Both the position numbers and the translations under genes were made by a program. The notes under the pieces are model-generated. The model had not been told where the DNA came from, ran no database searches, and saw nothing but the letters and a program-made list of their open reading frames with translations. A stretch of DNA of 64,000 nucleotides from Haloferax litoreum (GTDB lineage Archaea; Halobacteriota; Halobacteria; Halobacteriales; Haloferacaceae), in contig NZ_WKJO01000001.1 of assembly GCF_009674605.1 (NCBI RefSeq), forward strand, positions 1,984,001 to 2,048,000. Direction: 5' to 3'. Of this stretch, positions 8,110 to 17,488 are shown piece by piece (the first letter of the stretch is position 1; every line of letters starts with the position of its first letter).

Positions 8110-9507
8110 ATGTCGACCGACCTCGTCACCGACCAGCAGATACGGGAATTTGCAGCAGACGTTCTCGGGACCGTCGTTCGACCTGCCGATGCCGACTACG
8201 ACGACACCCGGGCGGTCTGGAACGGAATGATAGACAAGCGCCCTGCTCTCATCGTTCGGTGCACCGGCGTCGCCGACGTGGTCCGGTCGGTGACGTTCGC
8301 CCGCGAGAACGACCACCTCGTGGCAATCCGCGGTGGGGGCCACAACGTCGCTGGAACGGCAGTCTGCGACGGCGGTATCGTCATCGACCTCTCGGAGATG
8401 ACCAGTGTGCGTGTCGACCCAGAGGAGCGAACCGCGTGGGTCTCGGGCGGCGCTCGGTGGGTCGACGTCGACCACGAGACGCAGTTGTTCGGTCTCGCCG
8501 CACCCGGCGGTGTCGTCTCGGACACCGGCGTCGCAGGCCTCACGCTTGGAGGTGGAATCGGCCATCTCCGTCGGAAGTACGGCCTCAGTTGTGACAGTCT
8601 CCAGTCCGTGGACCTCGTGACCGCGGAGGGCGAATTCATCACCGCCAGCGAAGACGAACACCCAGACCTCTTCTGGGCCCTCCGTGGTGGCGGCGGCAAC
8701 TTCGGCGTCGTCACCGGGTTCGAGTTCAACCTCCACCACGTCGGGCCAGACGTTGCGACCTGTCTGGTGTTCTACCCGGCCGACCGACTTACCGACTATC
8801 TCAGCGCGTACCGCGAGTACGTTCGGTCGGCGCCCGACGAAGTCAGCACCCTGACGTTCGCCGGCGTTCTCCCCGACGAAGACCTCTTCCCGGACGCAGT
8901 CGACGTTCCGAAACTCGGGATAATGGGCTGTTACGCCGGTCCCGTCGAAGAAGGACTGGAGGCACTGGCACCGCTTCGTGAGTTCGGTGACCCCATCGCC
9001 GACTTCAGCGACGTGATGCCGTACGCGGCGTTCCAGCAACTGCTCGACGAAGACTACCCCGACGGGATGCGGTACTACTGGAAGTCACTCTATCTGGATG
9101 GACTCTCTGACCGGGCACTCGAACGCATCGAACACTGGGTCGACACGGCACCATCGCCGCTTTCGACAGTCGACGTGTGGCACCTCGGTGGCGCGGTAGC
9201 CGACGTGGGTCTGGCAGAGAGCGCGTTCGCCGGGCGGCAGGCCCCGTTCCTCCTCGGCGTGGAGGGGAACTGGGTGGACGCCGATGCCGACGACGAAAAC
9301 GTCGCGTGGGTCCGTGATTGTCTCGACGACATGCGGGAGTTCTCAGACGGGTCCGTCTACCTCAACTTCCCGGGATTCTTCGAGGAAGGAGACGAGATGA
9401 TAGAGTCGGCGTTCGGCGCGGCGTACGAACGCCTCGTCGCGGTGAAAACCGAGTACGACCCGACGAACCTGTTCCGGGTGAACCAGAACATCACACCGAC
9501 GACGTGA
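8110..9507 (+). CDS. FAD-binding oxidoreductase (berberine-bridge type, PCMH domain)
   Basis: The 465-residue protein has the PCMH-type FAD domain: IRGGGHNVAGTAV with His78, the position of the histidyl-FAD link; GLTLGGGIGHLRRKYGL; and WALRGGGGNFGVVT. The C-terminus has the berberine-bridge tail YDPTNLFRVNQNI. Such flavoenzymes oxidise sugars, alcohols or alkaloids with oxygen or other acceptors; the substrate here is unknown. The ATG at 8110 is chosen because the longer frame adds 18 residues without similarity. The gene is divergent from the FilR1-type regulator, and its stop is one base from the convergent alpha/beta hydrolase. Confidence 0.88.
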   Translation: MSTDLVTDQQIREFAADVLGTVVRPADADYDDTRAVWNGMIDKRPALIVRCTGVADVVRSVTFARENDHLVAIRGGGHNVAGTAVCDGGIVIDLSEMTSVRVDPEERTAWVSGGARWVDVDHETQLFGLAAPGGVVSDTGVAGLTLGGGIGHLRRKYGLSCDSLQSVDLVTAEGEFITASEDEHPDLFWALRGGGGNFGVVTGFEFNLHHVGPDVATCLVFYPADRLTDYLSAYREYVRSAPDEVSTLTFAGVLPDEDLFPDAVDVPKLGIMGCYAGPVEEGLEALAPLREFGDPIADFSDVMPYAAFQQLLDEDYPDGMRYYWKSLYLDGLSDRALERIEHWVDTAPSPLSTVDVWHLGGAVADVGLAESAFAGRQAPFLLGVEGNWVDADADDENVAWVRDCLDDMREFSDGSVYLNFPGFFEEGDEMIESAFGAAYERLVAVKTEYDPTNLFRVNQNITPTT

Positions 9508-9508
9508 C

Positions 9509-10300
9509 TCACACGCGATGGAGGAATGCCAGCACCTCCGCGTATGCTGCATCGTACTGGTCGCGGAACACGCAGTGACCGGCGTCGGGAACGTGGACGA
9601 GGCGGCCGTTTGCCAACTCGTCGGCGGCGGCGAGATGGCCCGCCCTCGTTTCCGGGTCGGCGTCGGCCTTCAAGATGAGCGTCGGAGCCGTGATATCGCC
9701 GAAAGCGTCCTTCGTCGCCGGGAATCCGGCCCGTGAAATCTCTGCTATCTCCGGGCGGCACTCGGTTCGTGCAACAGCGAGGGTTCGTGCGAGGTCAGGA
9801 CGCGTTTCGGCGTACGCTGCTTCGAGTTCGTCGACACCTCGTTCCGACCACTTTCGCACTGTCTCTCGGACCGAATGCGCGCGCTCCGCGGGAGTCGAAT
9901 CCGAACGTTCCAGCATGCCTGCTGGGTCTTCGAGGACGAGCGCTCGTGGAAGTTCGGGGTGCAGTGCAGCAGTCCACGCGACGGTGTCCCCACCCATCGA
10001 ATGCCCGACGAGAATCGGGTCTTCGAGACCGAGTTCGGTCACGACGGCCACGAGGTCTTCGACTCTCGCTTCGATTGTGTACCCGGATTCGGGAGCGTCT
10101 GAACGGCCGTGAGCGCGGGCGTCGTAGGCGACCACGTCGTAGTCGGCGGCTAAGTCTTCGACCAGCGGTCTCCAACACCGGCCATTGTCGGAGAATCCGT
10201 GTGCCAAGACCAATGGTGGCCCGTCACCAGTTCGGTAGTACTGCAACGAGACGCCCTCCGAGCAAACGGTTCCCGTGGTCCAGTCGTCTGGCACGGTCAT
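9509..10300 (-). CDS. Alpha/beta hydrolase
   Basis: The 263-residue protein has the alpha/beta hydrolase fold: oxyanion region LAHGFSDNGRCW (32-43), nucleophile elbow VGHSMGG with Ser101, acid residue in LKADADPE (Asp213 or Asp215) and His242 in DAGHCVF. Members include esterases, epoxide hydrolases and C-C hydrolases. It follows the HAD phosphatase gene on the same strand with a 43-base gap and ends against the FAD oxidoreductase. Confidence 0.9.
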   Translation of the reverse strand: MTVPDDWTTGTVCSEGVSLQYYRTGDGPPLVLAHGFSDNGRCWRPLVEDLAADYDVVAYDARAHGRSDAPESGYTIEARVEDLVAVVTELGLEDPILVGHSMGGDTVAWTAALHPELPRALVLEDPAGMLERSDSTPAERAHSVRETVRKWSERGVDELEAAYAETRPDLARTLAVARTECRPEIAEISRAGFPATKDAFGDITAPTLILKADADPETRAGHLAAADELANGRLVHVPDAGHCVFRDQYDAAYAEVLAFLHRV

Positions 10301-10343
10301 GCCCGCACACAGACGCGGCGGTGGTGTAAAAGTACGACTCGAC

Positions 10344-11036
10344 TCAGGCGAGAAGGCGTGTCAGGTCGGAGAGCGAGTCGATTTCGTGCGTTGGCGTCGC
10401 CGTGAGGTCGGTTTCACGACAGTGTGGTCGCCGAATGAACACTGAGTCCACCCCGGCATTGTGCGCTGCGACCACGTCGCTCTCGCTGTCGCCGACGTAG
10501 AGTGCTGAGGTCGCATCGAGGTCTGCTTCCGCGTTGTCGAGATAGTGGGTGTTTGGCTTCTTCAGCGACAGACTCTCGATAGTCATCTCACGGCCGTAAA
10601 ACGTGTCGAACAGCGGTTCTAGCTCGAAGAAATCCAACTTGAACTCGATGGTGCTGTGGTGGTTATTGCTCACGACGCCGCGTCTGCCCGGCAGTTCCGC
10701 TATCGCCGCCACGTCGTCGTATCGGTCCCGTGCGCCGCGTTTGAAAGCCTCGAACTGCGACTGTTCGTCGCGCCGTTCGCGTGCATCCCAGAACGACTCG
10801 GCGTCGATATCGTACGTGCGACAGATATCGTAGAGTCGGTCGGCGGTCACGCCGCCGACGATATCGTCGAGGTGTTGCTGACTGGGTGTCTCGATGCCCA
10901 CGTCGCGGAAGGCATCCCGCGTGGCAGCGAGTTGGGTTTCGTATGCGGGGGGTTCGACGAGAACTCCGTCGCTGTCGAACACAATCGCGTCGTACTCGGT
11001 CACACGAACCACGTTCGTTGCCACGTTGATTGACAT
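10344..11036 (-). CDS. HAD-family phosphatase
   Basis: The protein has the HAD motif I AIVFDSDGVLV with nucleophile Asp21 and acid Asp23, motif II in GVVSNNHH, a Lys in SLKKPNTHYL (motif III), and motif IV YVGDSESDVVAAHNAG. It belongs to the phosphoglycolate phosphatase/beta-phosphoglucomutase-like branch, with a helical cap between residues 30 and 110. A GTG at 11003 (twelfth codon) would place the first residues directly before motif I, as in many haloarchaeal homologues, and may be the true start. The physiological substrate is not evident. Confidence 0.88.
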   Translation of the reverse strand: MSINVATNVVRVTEYDAIVFDSDGVLVEPPAYETQLAATRDAFRDVGIETPSQQHLDDIVGGVTADRLYDICRTYDIDAESFWDARERRDEQSQFEAFKRGARDRYDDVAAIAELPGRRGVVSNNHHSTIEFKLDFFELEPLFDTFYGREMTIESLSLKKPNTHYLDNAEADLDATSALYVGDSESDVVAAHNAGVDSVFIRRPHCRETDLTATPTHEIDSLSDLTRLLA

Positions 11037-11125
11037 TTCAGTCGGCGTCGAAGCACGCGTGCCAATGCCCGACGATAGTGTCCGACGAGGAATATTACAG
11101 CAGAGAGCGTTTCGTTAATCGGTGG

Positions 11126-11743
11126 TTATTGCGACGGGAGTCGTCGGTGGAACACCCTGCTCAGGGCGAACAACACCGCTGCCAGAAGACCCGCCGGAAT
11201 AGCGACCATCGGCACGGTCACGGGAATGACGGCACCACCGAATGGGTTTTCACCGCCAGCAGCGAGGAACGCCGCGATTGCGTCCTCACCGGCGAGACCG
11301 AGGAGGAAGAACCCGTCGACGGCGACGACGGCCAAGACACCGGTGATGAGGCTAATCAACGACGCGACTTCTTCGACGTTCAGCAAGTGACTGGCTTCTC
11401 GCTCGCTCAACGACTGTTCTCGCTGGAGTCGGCGGAAACCGACGTACACGAGGCTGAGTGCGGCAATCGTCACGATGGTACCCGCGTACGCCCCGAGGAC
11501 CAATATCTTCGGGGACGAACCGAGTGGGTCGCCACCGGGAAAGAGCGCACGCGTCGAGGGAGGTAACGTCATCGCCAGCGGGAAGACGAGTGTGAGCCCA
11601 GCGAGAATCAGGCTCTGCCACGCGAGCTTTTGTGATATCGACTGCTTAAACAGACTTCGCCGCCGGACGCGAAGTTGTTCGTAGGGGGACCCGTCTATCA
11701 ACGCCGACGCGATGGGGTCTTCGAAACTGTCGTCTTGGACCAT
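11126..11743 (-). CDS. Uncharacterised haloarchaeal membrane protein
   Basis: About 205 residues. A charged N-terminus is followed by four hydrophobic segments (roughly residues 40-60, 80-105, 125-150 and 170-195) separated by a basic loop with RRLQREQSLSEREASHLLNVEE. I do not recognise a family. The ATG at 11743 is used instead of an upstream TTG. It stands alone between the HAD phosphatase gene and a gene-free stretch. Confidence 0.7.
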   Translation of the reverse strand: MVQDDSFEDPIASALIDGSPYEQLRVRRRSLFKQSISQKLAWQSLILAGLTLVFPLAMTLPPSTRALFPGGDPLGSSPKILVLGAYAGTIVTIAALSLVYVGFRRLQREQSLSEREASHLLNVEEVASLISLITGVLAVVAVDGFFLLGLAGEDAIAAFLAAGGENPFGGAVIPVTVPMVAIPAGLLAAVLFALSRVFHRRLPSQ

Positions 11744-12048
11744 ACTGTACAATCGACGGGTCAGGTACCGCAGTATAAAATATAGTCGGTCGAAAAATCC
11801 TCAGTTTACTGTGATTGTTCGATAATAGTGGCATTTCGACGGGTGTGGTGAGACAATTAATATACACTTCAACCACCCGTTCACCTCCTGGTCGAGTCGA
11901 GGGGGTTCGCTAACGGTTCTTCCGGTAGTTTGCCTCGATTTCGTCGAGGATGGACACCGCTGTTTCACCGACGACCCACGGGCGACTGGGACGACATCTG
12001 AGCCGAGACAGACACACGTTTTTGGTCGCTGACAGTGACCAGTCGAGT
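11744..12048. other. Gene-free stretch with a short coding remnant and promoter elements
   Basis: No intact gene is seen in these 305 bases. An AT-rich part (about 11770-11870) holds the promoter of the leftward membrane protein. At 11910-11984 the minus strand encodes 24 codons that look like a real C-terminus, ending SILDEIEANYRKNR and a stop, with no start or domain in front; it may be the tail of a lost gene. The right end holds the promoter of the aldo/keto reductase with a near-perfect palindrome (12024-12040). Confidence 0.5.
12024..12040. promoter_or_regulatory. Near-perfect 17-base palindrome GGTCGCTG-A-CAGTGACC before an aldo/keto reductase gene
   Basis: The arms match at seven of eight positions around a central A. 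The element lies just below a T-rich TATA-like stretch (CACGTTTTTGG) and 8 bases before the start codon at 12049, so it would cover the transcription start. This is a repressor-type position. Confidence 0.5.
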
Positions 12049-12933
12049 ATGAAGACGCGTCCACTGGGCGAGACCGGTCACGACAGTAGCATCATGACGT
12101 TCGGCACTATCGCGCTCAACTGGCTCGAACAGGAGGGTGCAGACCAGATGGTCGAACTCGTGCTCGACAGAGGGGTCAACCACTTCGACGTGGCCCCGAT
12201 GTACGGGGACGCCGAACTGAAGTTAGGGCCGAAACTCCGGCAACACCGAGACGACATCTTCCTCGGGTGCAAGACGCAGGAGCGAACCTACGAAGGCGCG
12301 AAGCAAAAGCTCGAACAGTCGCTCAACCGCCTCGGCGTCGACCACATCGACCTCTATCAGGTCCACGGCCTCGAATACGAGGAAGAACTGGACACCATCA
12401 CGGGCGAGGGTGGCGCGCTCGAAGCCTTCAGAGAGGCCAAAGAGGAGGGACTCATCAGCCACATCGGCCTGACGAGTCACAGCGAACCACGACTCATCCT
12501 CGACGCTATCGACCGTATCGACGACCTTGAGACGCTCATGTTCCCGATGAACCCCGTCGTCGCAGGCAAAGACGACCCGGACCACGACTATGCGGCGGTC
12601 CTCGAACGAGCAGACGAGGAGGGCATCGGAACGCTCGGAATCAAGGCCTTCGCGAAGGGACCGTGGCCGTCGACAGACGAACTGCCGGAAGGGGACCGCC
12701 CGTACGCGAACTGGTACGAACCGGTCGATACTCCCGCCGAAATCGCGGAGCGGTTCGACTTCGCTGCGTCGCAGGGCCTGACGAGCGTCGTCAGCATGGG
12801 CGACCCGAAGCTGATGGCGATGGTCCTCGACGCGGCACAGCGATACGACGGGATGGACGAGGCCGCACAGCGGTCGCTCATCGAAAAACTCCGCCACGAC
12901 GAGAGTCCGGTGCCGGAGCAACTCCACCACTGA
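12049..12933 (+). CDS. Aldo/keto reductase family protein (first)
   Basis: About 294 residues with the aldo/keto reductase barrel. It has NHFDVAPMYGDAE (Asp-Tyr of the catalytic tetrad), LGCKTQERT (Lys), IDLYQVHGLEYEEEL (His) and a C-terminal GLTSVVSMGDPKLM in the cofactor-binding region. It resembles the oxidoreductases that scan for aldehydes with NADPH. The ATG at 12049 is chosen because a TATA-like element and palindrome lie immediately upstream and the longer frame has no similarity. A methyltransferase gene follows after 24 bases in the same direction. Confidence 0.87.
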   Translation: MKTRPLGETGHDSSIMTFGTIALNWLEQEGADQMVELVLDRGVNHFDVAPMYGDAELKLGPKLRQHRDDIFLGCKTQERTYEGAKQKLEQSLNRLGVDHIDLYQVHGLEYEEELDTITGEGGALEAFREAKEEGLISHIGLTSHSEPRLILDAIDRIDDLETLMFPMNPVVAGKDDPDHDYAAVLERADEEGIGTLGIKAFAKGPWPSTDELPEGDRPYANWYEPVDTPAEIAERFDFAASQGLTSVVSMGDPKLMAMVLDAAQRYDGMDEAAQRSLIEKLRHDESPVPEQLHH

Positions 12934-12957
12934 CGCCGACATCCAACCAGACACCGA

Positions 12958-13674
12958 ATGGACGTTCCAACGACAGTCAGGGCCGCCCTCGAAGACCGAC
13001 CGGTCTCCGGTGCCATCTGTCTGGAAGCGGGTGCTGGCGTCGGCAACACGACGGCCGGACTGCTCGCCGCAGGTGCGAGTCGCGTCTACGCGGTTACGAC
13101 CAATCCCGACCACGCCTCACTCGTCCGGGAGCGAGTCGCACCCGACGACACAGACCGGACCGCTGTCCTCGAAGCAGACGTTCGCACGCTCCCACTGGCA
13201 GACAGTTCGGTCGAAATTATCACCGCCCACGGGTTGTTCAACCTGCTCGCACCGGAGACGCTCGACGCAGTCGTGAGTGAGTTGACTCGGGTCGCCGCAC
13301 CGGGGTGTCACCTCGTCGTCGACGACTACGACCCACTCCCCGAGACTGCTGCTGTCTGTGACCTCTTCGCCCTCGAAAACGCCGTGTCTGAACTGGCGAA
13401 CGGGACCCCCGCGCTCACGTTCTACCCGGCGGGCGTCCTCCGTCGGTCGTTCGTCGCCGCGGGGTGGGAGTTCGACCGAGAGCGAACCCTCCTTGACCCG
13501 GTTCCGTGGACGAAAAAACACCTCCGAGCACACGCGAACGCGACCAAATCACTTGCGTCGAAGCTCTCGCCGGAACTGGCGGACCCACTCACTGAGGAGG
13601 TAGAACACCTCAGGAGGGCTATCGGTGACGAATCGGTCGGGCAGATGTTCAGCCTCGCGTTCCGACGCAGATAG
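12958..13674 (+). CDS. Class I SAM-dependent methyltransferase
   Basis: The 238-residue protein has a Rossmann core with motif I LEAGAGVGNTTAG at 22-34, an acidic end of strand two, LEADVRTLPLADSSVEIITAHGLFNLL (motifs II-III) and VAAPGCHLVVDDY (post-III). It is therefore a class I methyltransferase of the methyltransferase-11 type. Substrate is unknown. The 24-base gap to the aldo/keto reductase gene suggests co-transcription. Confidence 0.85.
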   Translation: MDVPTTVRAALEDRPVSGAICLEAGAGVGNTTAGLLAAGASRVYAVTTNPDHASLVRERVAPDDTDRTAVLEADVRTLPLADSSVEIITAHGLFNLLAPETLDAVVSELTRVAAPGCHLVVDDYDPLPETAAVCDLFALENAVSELANGTPALTFYPAGVLRRSFVAAGWEFDRERTLLDPVPWTKKHLRAHANATKSLASKLSPELADPLTEEVEHLRRAIGDESVGQMFSLAFRRR

Positions 13675-13825
13675 TGACCGTCTCTTTACATAATTTCGCT
13701 TCAGGGAGCGTTTTAGTACGGATAGTGCGTCGAACGACGTAGGGAGGGATGTCGGAACGCCGTCACCCGCGACGACTTCGGCCCTCCACTCCACACCCAA
13801 CACGCCTTCGACACCCTCTCCACGT

Positions 13826-14626
13826 ATGAATGCAGACGCCTACCTCGTCCGACTCGGACTCGACCCCGACGCGTTCGTGGAACCCACTCTCTCGGCCCTC
13901 GAACAGTTGCAGCGAGCTCACGTGCAGACGGTTCCGTTCGAGACACTCGCCGTCACCGGCGACCCCTTCGACGAATCCGACGACGGCGACGGCGTTCGCC
14001 TCGAACTCCCCCACCTCTTCGAGAAAATCGTCGAACGCGAGCGCGGCGGGTTCTGCTTCGAACTCAACGGTCTGTTCAACTGGTTGCTCTGTGAACTCGG
14101 ATTCGACGCCGACCGAATCGCTGCCCGCGTCGTCGGCGACGACGGTGCAGGACGCCCACCGGCCAATCACCACGCGAACGTCGTCGAACTCGACCGGAGA
14201 TACGTCGTCGACGTTGGGATGGGCGTCCCGACGATGCGGCGTCCACTCCCGCTCGATGGGACGGTCCGTACCGACGACGTGGGCGTCTCGTGGCGCGTCG
14301 TCGAGTGTGACCGACCGGACGAGACGTACACCACACAGTATCGAGTCGGGTCGGGCGCGGACTGGCAGGACAGATACTACTTCTCGGACACACCGCGGGA
14401 ACTGACGTACTTCGAGGCGACGTGCGACTACCTCCAGTCGGCACCCGAATCGCCGTTCACCGGCGACCCCGTCGTCTCCCGTGCGAGCGACGATGGCTAC
14501 GTCAAACTCAGGCCAGACAGTCTCATCCGGCACGTCGGGTCCGAGGAGACGGAGGACCCTGTCGAAGAGGGTGCGTGGCACGACGTCCTCGAACGCGAGT
14601 TCGGACTCCGATATCGAGTCGCCTAA
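13826..14626 (+). CDS. Arylamine N-acetyltransferase (second)
   Basis: The 266-residue protein has the full triad of the family: RGGFCFELNGLFNWLL with Cys77, NHHANVV with His116, and YVVDVGMG with Asp129. It resembles the enzyme at 1019-1840 but differs enough in the middle and C-terminus to be an old duplicate and not a recent copy. It lies alone on the plus strand and its stop overlaps the stop of the convergent aldolase gene. Confidence 0.9.
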   Translation: MNADAYLVRLGLDPDAFVEPTLSALEQLQRAHVQTVPFETLAVTGDPFDESDDGDGVRLELPHLFEKIVERERGGFCFELNGLFNWLLCELGFDADRIAARVVGDDGAGRPPANHHANVVELDRRYVVDVGMGVPTMRRPLPLDGTVRTDDVGVSWRVVECDRPDETYTTQYRVGSGADWQDRYYFSDTPRELTYFEATCDYLQSAPESPFTGDPVVSRASDDGYVKLRPDSLIRHVGSEETEDPVEEGAWHDVLEREFGLRYRVA

Positions 14627-15420
14627 CCGGACCTCTCGCCCTCGTAGGCGTCGAACCACCCTTCGACGACGCCCTTGAGCGCGCCGGTCGTCGTTCCGAG
14701 ATTGAGCATCTGGTAGTCGGTACTCGCTTTCTCGTTCACGTCGTCCATCCCGAATCCGAGGCCACCGACGGGCACGCCGGCGTCGACGGCGGTTGTCCGA
14801 ATCGTCTCGACGGCCTCCTGCACCTTCGGATGGTCTATCTCGCCGGGGACGCCCAGCGAGACGGAGAGGTCGAACGGCCCGATGAACACGAATCCGAGTT
14901 CGGGAACGGCCAAAATCGCATCGAGGTTCGCCAGCGACTGTCGATTCTCGATGGTCACGCCGACGAGTGTTTCCCCGTCTTCGGTGGCGACGTAGTCGTC
15001 TGCGAGGCCCCAGCGCCGAGCACGCGGCGACGCGAGACCCCGGTCACCCGGCCCACCGTCGTATCGAAACCGCGACGAACGGACCGCAGTCCGAACTTCG
15101 TCGGCGGATTCGACGCGAGGGAGGAACACGTTCCTGACGCCGAGGTCCAACGCCTTCCGAACGAGTGTGGGGTCGGTGCTCGGCAGTCGGACGACTAACT
15201 CGGTTCCCGTGCGTTCCGCCGCGCGAAGCAGGTCTTCTATCGAACCGGCGTGCCACGGACTCGGTCCACCGTGTTCGAGGTCGACCCAGACGAAGTCGAG
15301 GCCGAGGTCACCGTAAAATTCGATGAGCGTCGGACTGTACGCGGTGTCGAGGACGCCGAGTGCGACGCCGCCTTCGTCGAAACGCGCGCGGAGCCCGTTC
15401 TGTTGTCGTGGCGCAACCAT
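14623..15420 (-). CDS. HpcH/HpaI-type aldolase (citrate lyase beta-like)
   Basis: The 265-residue TIM-barrel protein has FVWVDLEHGGPSPW with the catalytic His50, LVVRLPS with Arg78, the metal-site segment FLPRVESADEV, VGVTIENRQSL, and FIGPFDLSVSLGVPG. These are the markers of class II pyruvate aldolases such as HpaI and 2-keto-3-deoxy-L-rhamnonate aldolase. It would cleave or form 2-keto-3-deoxy acids using a divalent metal. No sugar-acid genes are adjacent, so the substrate is open. Confidence 0.87.
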   Translation of the reverse strand: MVAPRQQNGLRARFDEGGVALGVLDTAYSPTLIEFYGDLGLDFVWVDLEHGGPSPWHAGSIEDLLRAAERTGTELVVRLPSTDPTLVRKALDLGVRNVFLPRVESADEVRTAVRSSRFRYDGGPGDRGLASPRARRWGLADDYVATEDGETLVGVTIENRQSLANLDAILAVPELGFVFIGPFDLSVSLGVPGEIDHPKVQEAVETIRTTAVDAGVPVGGLGFGMDDVNEKASTDYQMLNLGTTTGALKGVVEGWFDAYEGERSG

Positions 15421-15656
15421 GCCAGTGGTACGACACGTATTCGGAAAAAGGGGCGTGACGACGAGAACAGGACTGTCGCGTTCTGGTCTCTCCTCAGACG
15501 TGCCACCGAGTCCGGCCGGGACCGGAATCAGAACCGAACCGTGACTGTGCCCGAGAGTAACGCCCTACCACCCCGATTCCGTGATTGCTAGCCGAGAAAC
15601 TGCGGCGGACGAGCGCGAGGTGCCCGACTCGACGCAGGAGCGTCTCAGGCCCGTGT

Positions 15657-17366
15657 TCAGAACAGGCCGTGAATCGTCCCGTCGTCGTCAACGTCGATGT
15701 CGAGCGCGGCGGGGTGTGCCGGGAGTCCCGGCATCGTCATCACGTCGCCCGTGAGTGCGACGACGAATCCAGCACCTGCGGCGGGGTAGAGTTCGCGGAC
15801 GTGGAGCGTCCAGTCAGTCGGTACCCCTGTGTTCGAGGCGTCGTCGGACAGCGAATACGGCGTCTTCGAGAGACAGACCGGAAGCGAGTCGAAGCCCTGT
15901 TCGGCGAGTCGGCCGAGGTCTTTCTCGGCTTGCTTCGAGAACGTCACGTCTGCCGCGCCGTAGACGCGCGTGGCGACTGCCGTAATCTTCTCGCGGAGTG
16001 AGTCGTCGAGTTCGTACGTCGGGCGGAGGTTCGCCTGGCCCGACTCGACCTGTTCACGGACGAGTTCGGCGAGTTCCGCGGCACCCGGTCCGCCCTCGGC
16101 GTGGGCCGTGGAGACTGCGGCAGGTATCTCACGGTTCGCGCACGCGTCGAGAATTGCATCGACTTCGGCGTCGGTGTCGTCGGGGAATCGGTTGACGGCG
16201 ACGACGACGGGGAGACCGAAGTCCCGAATCGTGTTCACGTGGTGGAAGAGGTTCGGAAGACCGTCGCGGACCGCGTCGGGGTCGGGTTTCGCAAGCACGT
16301 CGAAGTCGGCCGGCCACATGTCGAGTCCGTGGCGCTTGAGGCCGCGAACCGTCGCGACGACGACGACTGTCTCCGGTGCCGCACCTTCGCGGGCGACGAT
16401 GTCGAGGAACTTCTCTGCGCCGAGGTCAGCGCCGAATCCTGCCTCCGTGACGAGATAGTCTGTGTACGCGAGGCCAACGTCGTCGGCGACGAGCGTGTTG
16501 GTTCCGTGTGCGATGTTCGCGAAGGGTCCGCCGTGGACGAACGCCGGCACACCCTCGATAGTCTGGACGAGGTTGGGTCGCAGTGCGTCTCGAAGCAGGG
16601 CGCTGACCGCCCCGGTTGCACCGATATCGTCGACGGTGACCGGCGCGCCGTCGCGGTCTGACGCGACGACGATTCGGCCGACACGGCGACGAAGGTCTGC
16701 GAGGTCCGACGCCAGACAGAGGACGGCCATCAGTTCGGACGCCGCGGTGATGCCGAACCCGTCTTCTCGCGGCGGACCGTTGACGCTCCCGCCGAGTCCG
16801 ACGACGGTCTCTCGGAGCGCTCTGTCGTTCACGTCGAGCGAGCGTGTCCACGAAATCCGGTCGACGTCGATGTCAAGTTCGTTTCCGTGGTGTACGTGGG
16901 CGTCCAGCATCGCCGAGACGAGGTTGTGGGCGGCCGTGAGCGCGTGGATGTCGCCGGTGAAGTGGAGGTTGATATCCTCCATCGGGAGGACCTGCGAATA
17001 GCCACCACCGGCGGCACCGCCTTTGATACCGAAGACGGGGCCGAGCGACGGTTCACGGACCGCGACGGCGACGTTCTCGCCGAGGTGGGAAAGTCCCTGC
17101 GCGAGACCGACGGAGATGACGGTCTTTCCCTCGCCTTTCGGTGTCGGCGTGATGCCGGTGACGAGGACGAGCGACCCATTTCGACCACGTTCACGGGCGG
17201 TATCGACCGCATCCTGCGTGAGTTTCGCCTTGTTCGACCCGTAGCGCTCGATATCCTCGGGAGCGAGGCCGAGTCGGGCGGCGACTGTCTCGATATCATC
17301 CAGTGTTGCTTCCCGGGCGATTGCCTCGTCGGATGGAATCTCGGATGTGAGTGTGGAGTGTGACAT
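15657..17366 (-). CDS. fhs: Formate-tetrahydrofolate ligase
   Basis: The 569-residue protein matches formyltetrahydrofolate synthetase over its full length. It has the P-loop ITPTPKGEGKT near residues 72-82, REPSLGPVFGIKGGAAGGG, HFTGDIHAL, and FVHGGPFANIAHG. It joins formate to tetrahydrofolate with ATP, feeding one-carbon units to purines and other products in the cytoplasm. It stands alone, with about 120 bases to thiD and about 240 bases of apparently empty sequence on the other side. Haloarchaea use folate-type one-carbon carriers, so the role is expected. Confidence 0.95.
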   Translation of the reverse strand: MSHSTLTSEIPSDEAIAREATLDDIETVAARLGLAPEDIERYGSNKAKLTQDAVDTARERGRNGSLVLVTGITPTPKGEGKTVISVGLAQGLSHLGENVAVAVREPSLGPVFGIKGGAAGGGYSQVLPMEDINLHFTGDIHALTAAHNLVSAMLDAHVHHGNELDIDVDRISWTRSLDVNDRALRETVVGLGGSVNGPPREDGFGITAASELMAVLCLASDLADLRRRVGRIVVASDRDGAPVTVDDIGATGAVSALLRDALRPNLVQTIEGVPAFVHGGPFANIAHGTNTLVADDVGLAYTDYLVTEAGFGADLGAEKFLDIVAREGAAPETVVVVATVRGLKRHGLDMWPADFDVLAKPDPDAVRDGLPNLFHHVNTIRDFGLPVVVAVNRFPDDTDAEVDAILDACANREIPAAVSTAHAEGGPGAAELAELVREQVESGQANLRPTYELDDSLREKITAVATRVYGAADVTFSKQAEKDLGRLAEQGFDSLPVCLSKTPYSLSDDASNTGVPTDWTLHVRELYPAAGAGFVVALTGDVMTMPGLPAHPAALDIDVDDDGTIHGLF

Positions 17367-17488
17367 ACTGGTCTCTGTCTGATAGTTCGGACAGAAGACG
17401 AATGAAAGGGGTTCGTGACTCTAAGAAGCCGAGAATCGAGGGAGAGAGACCCACACACGCCGGCGAGTGAGTCGGTCGCCGCAGTAGG

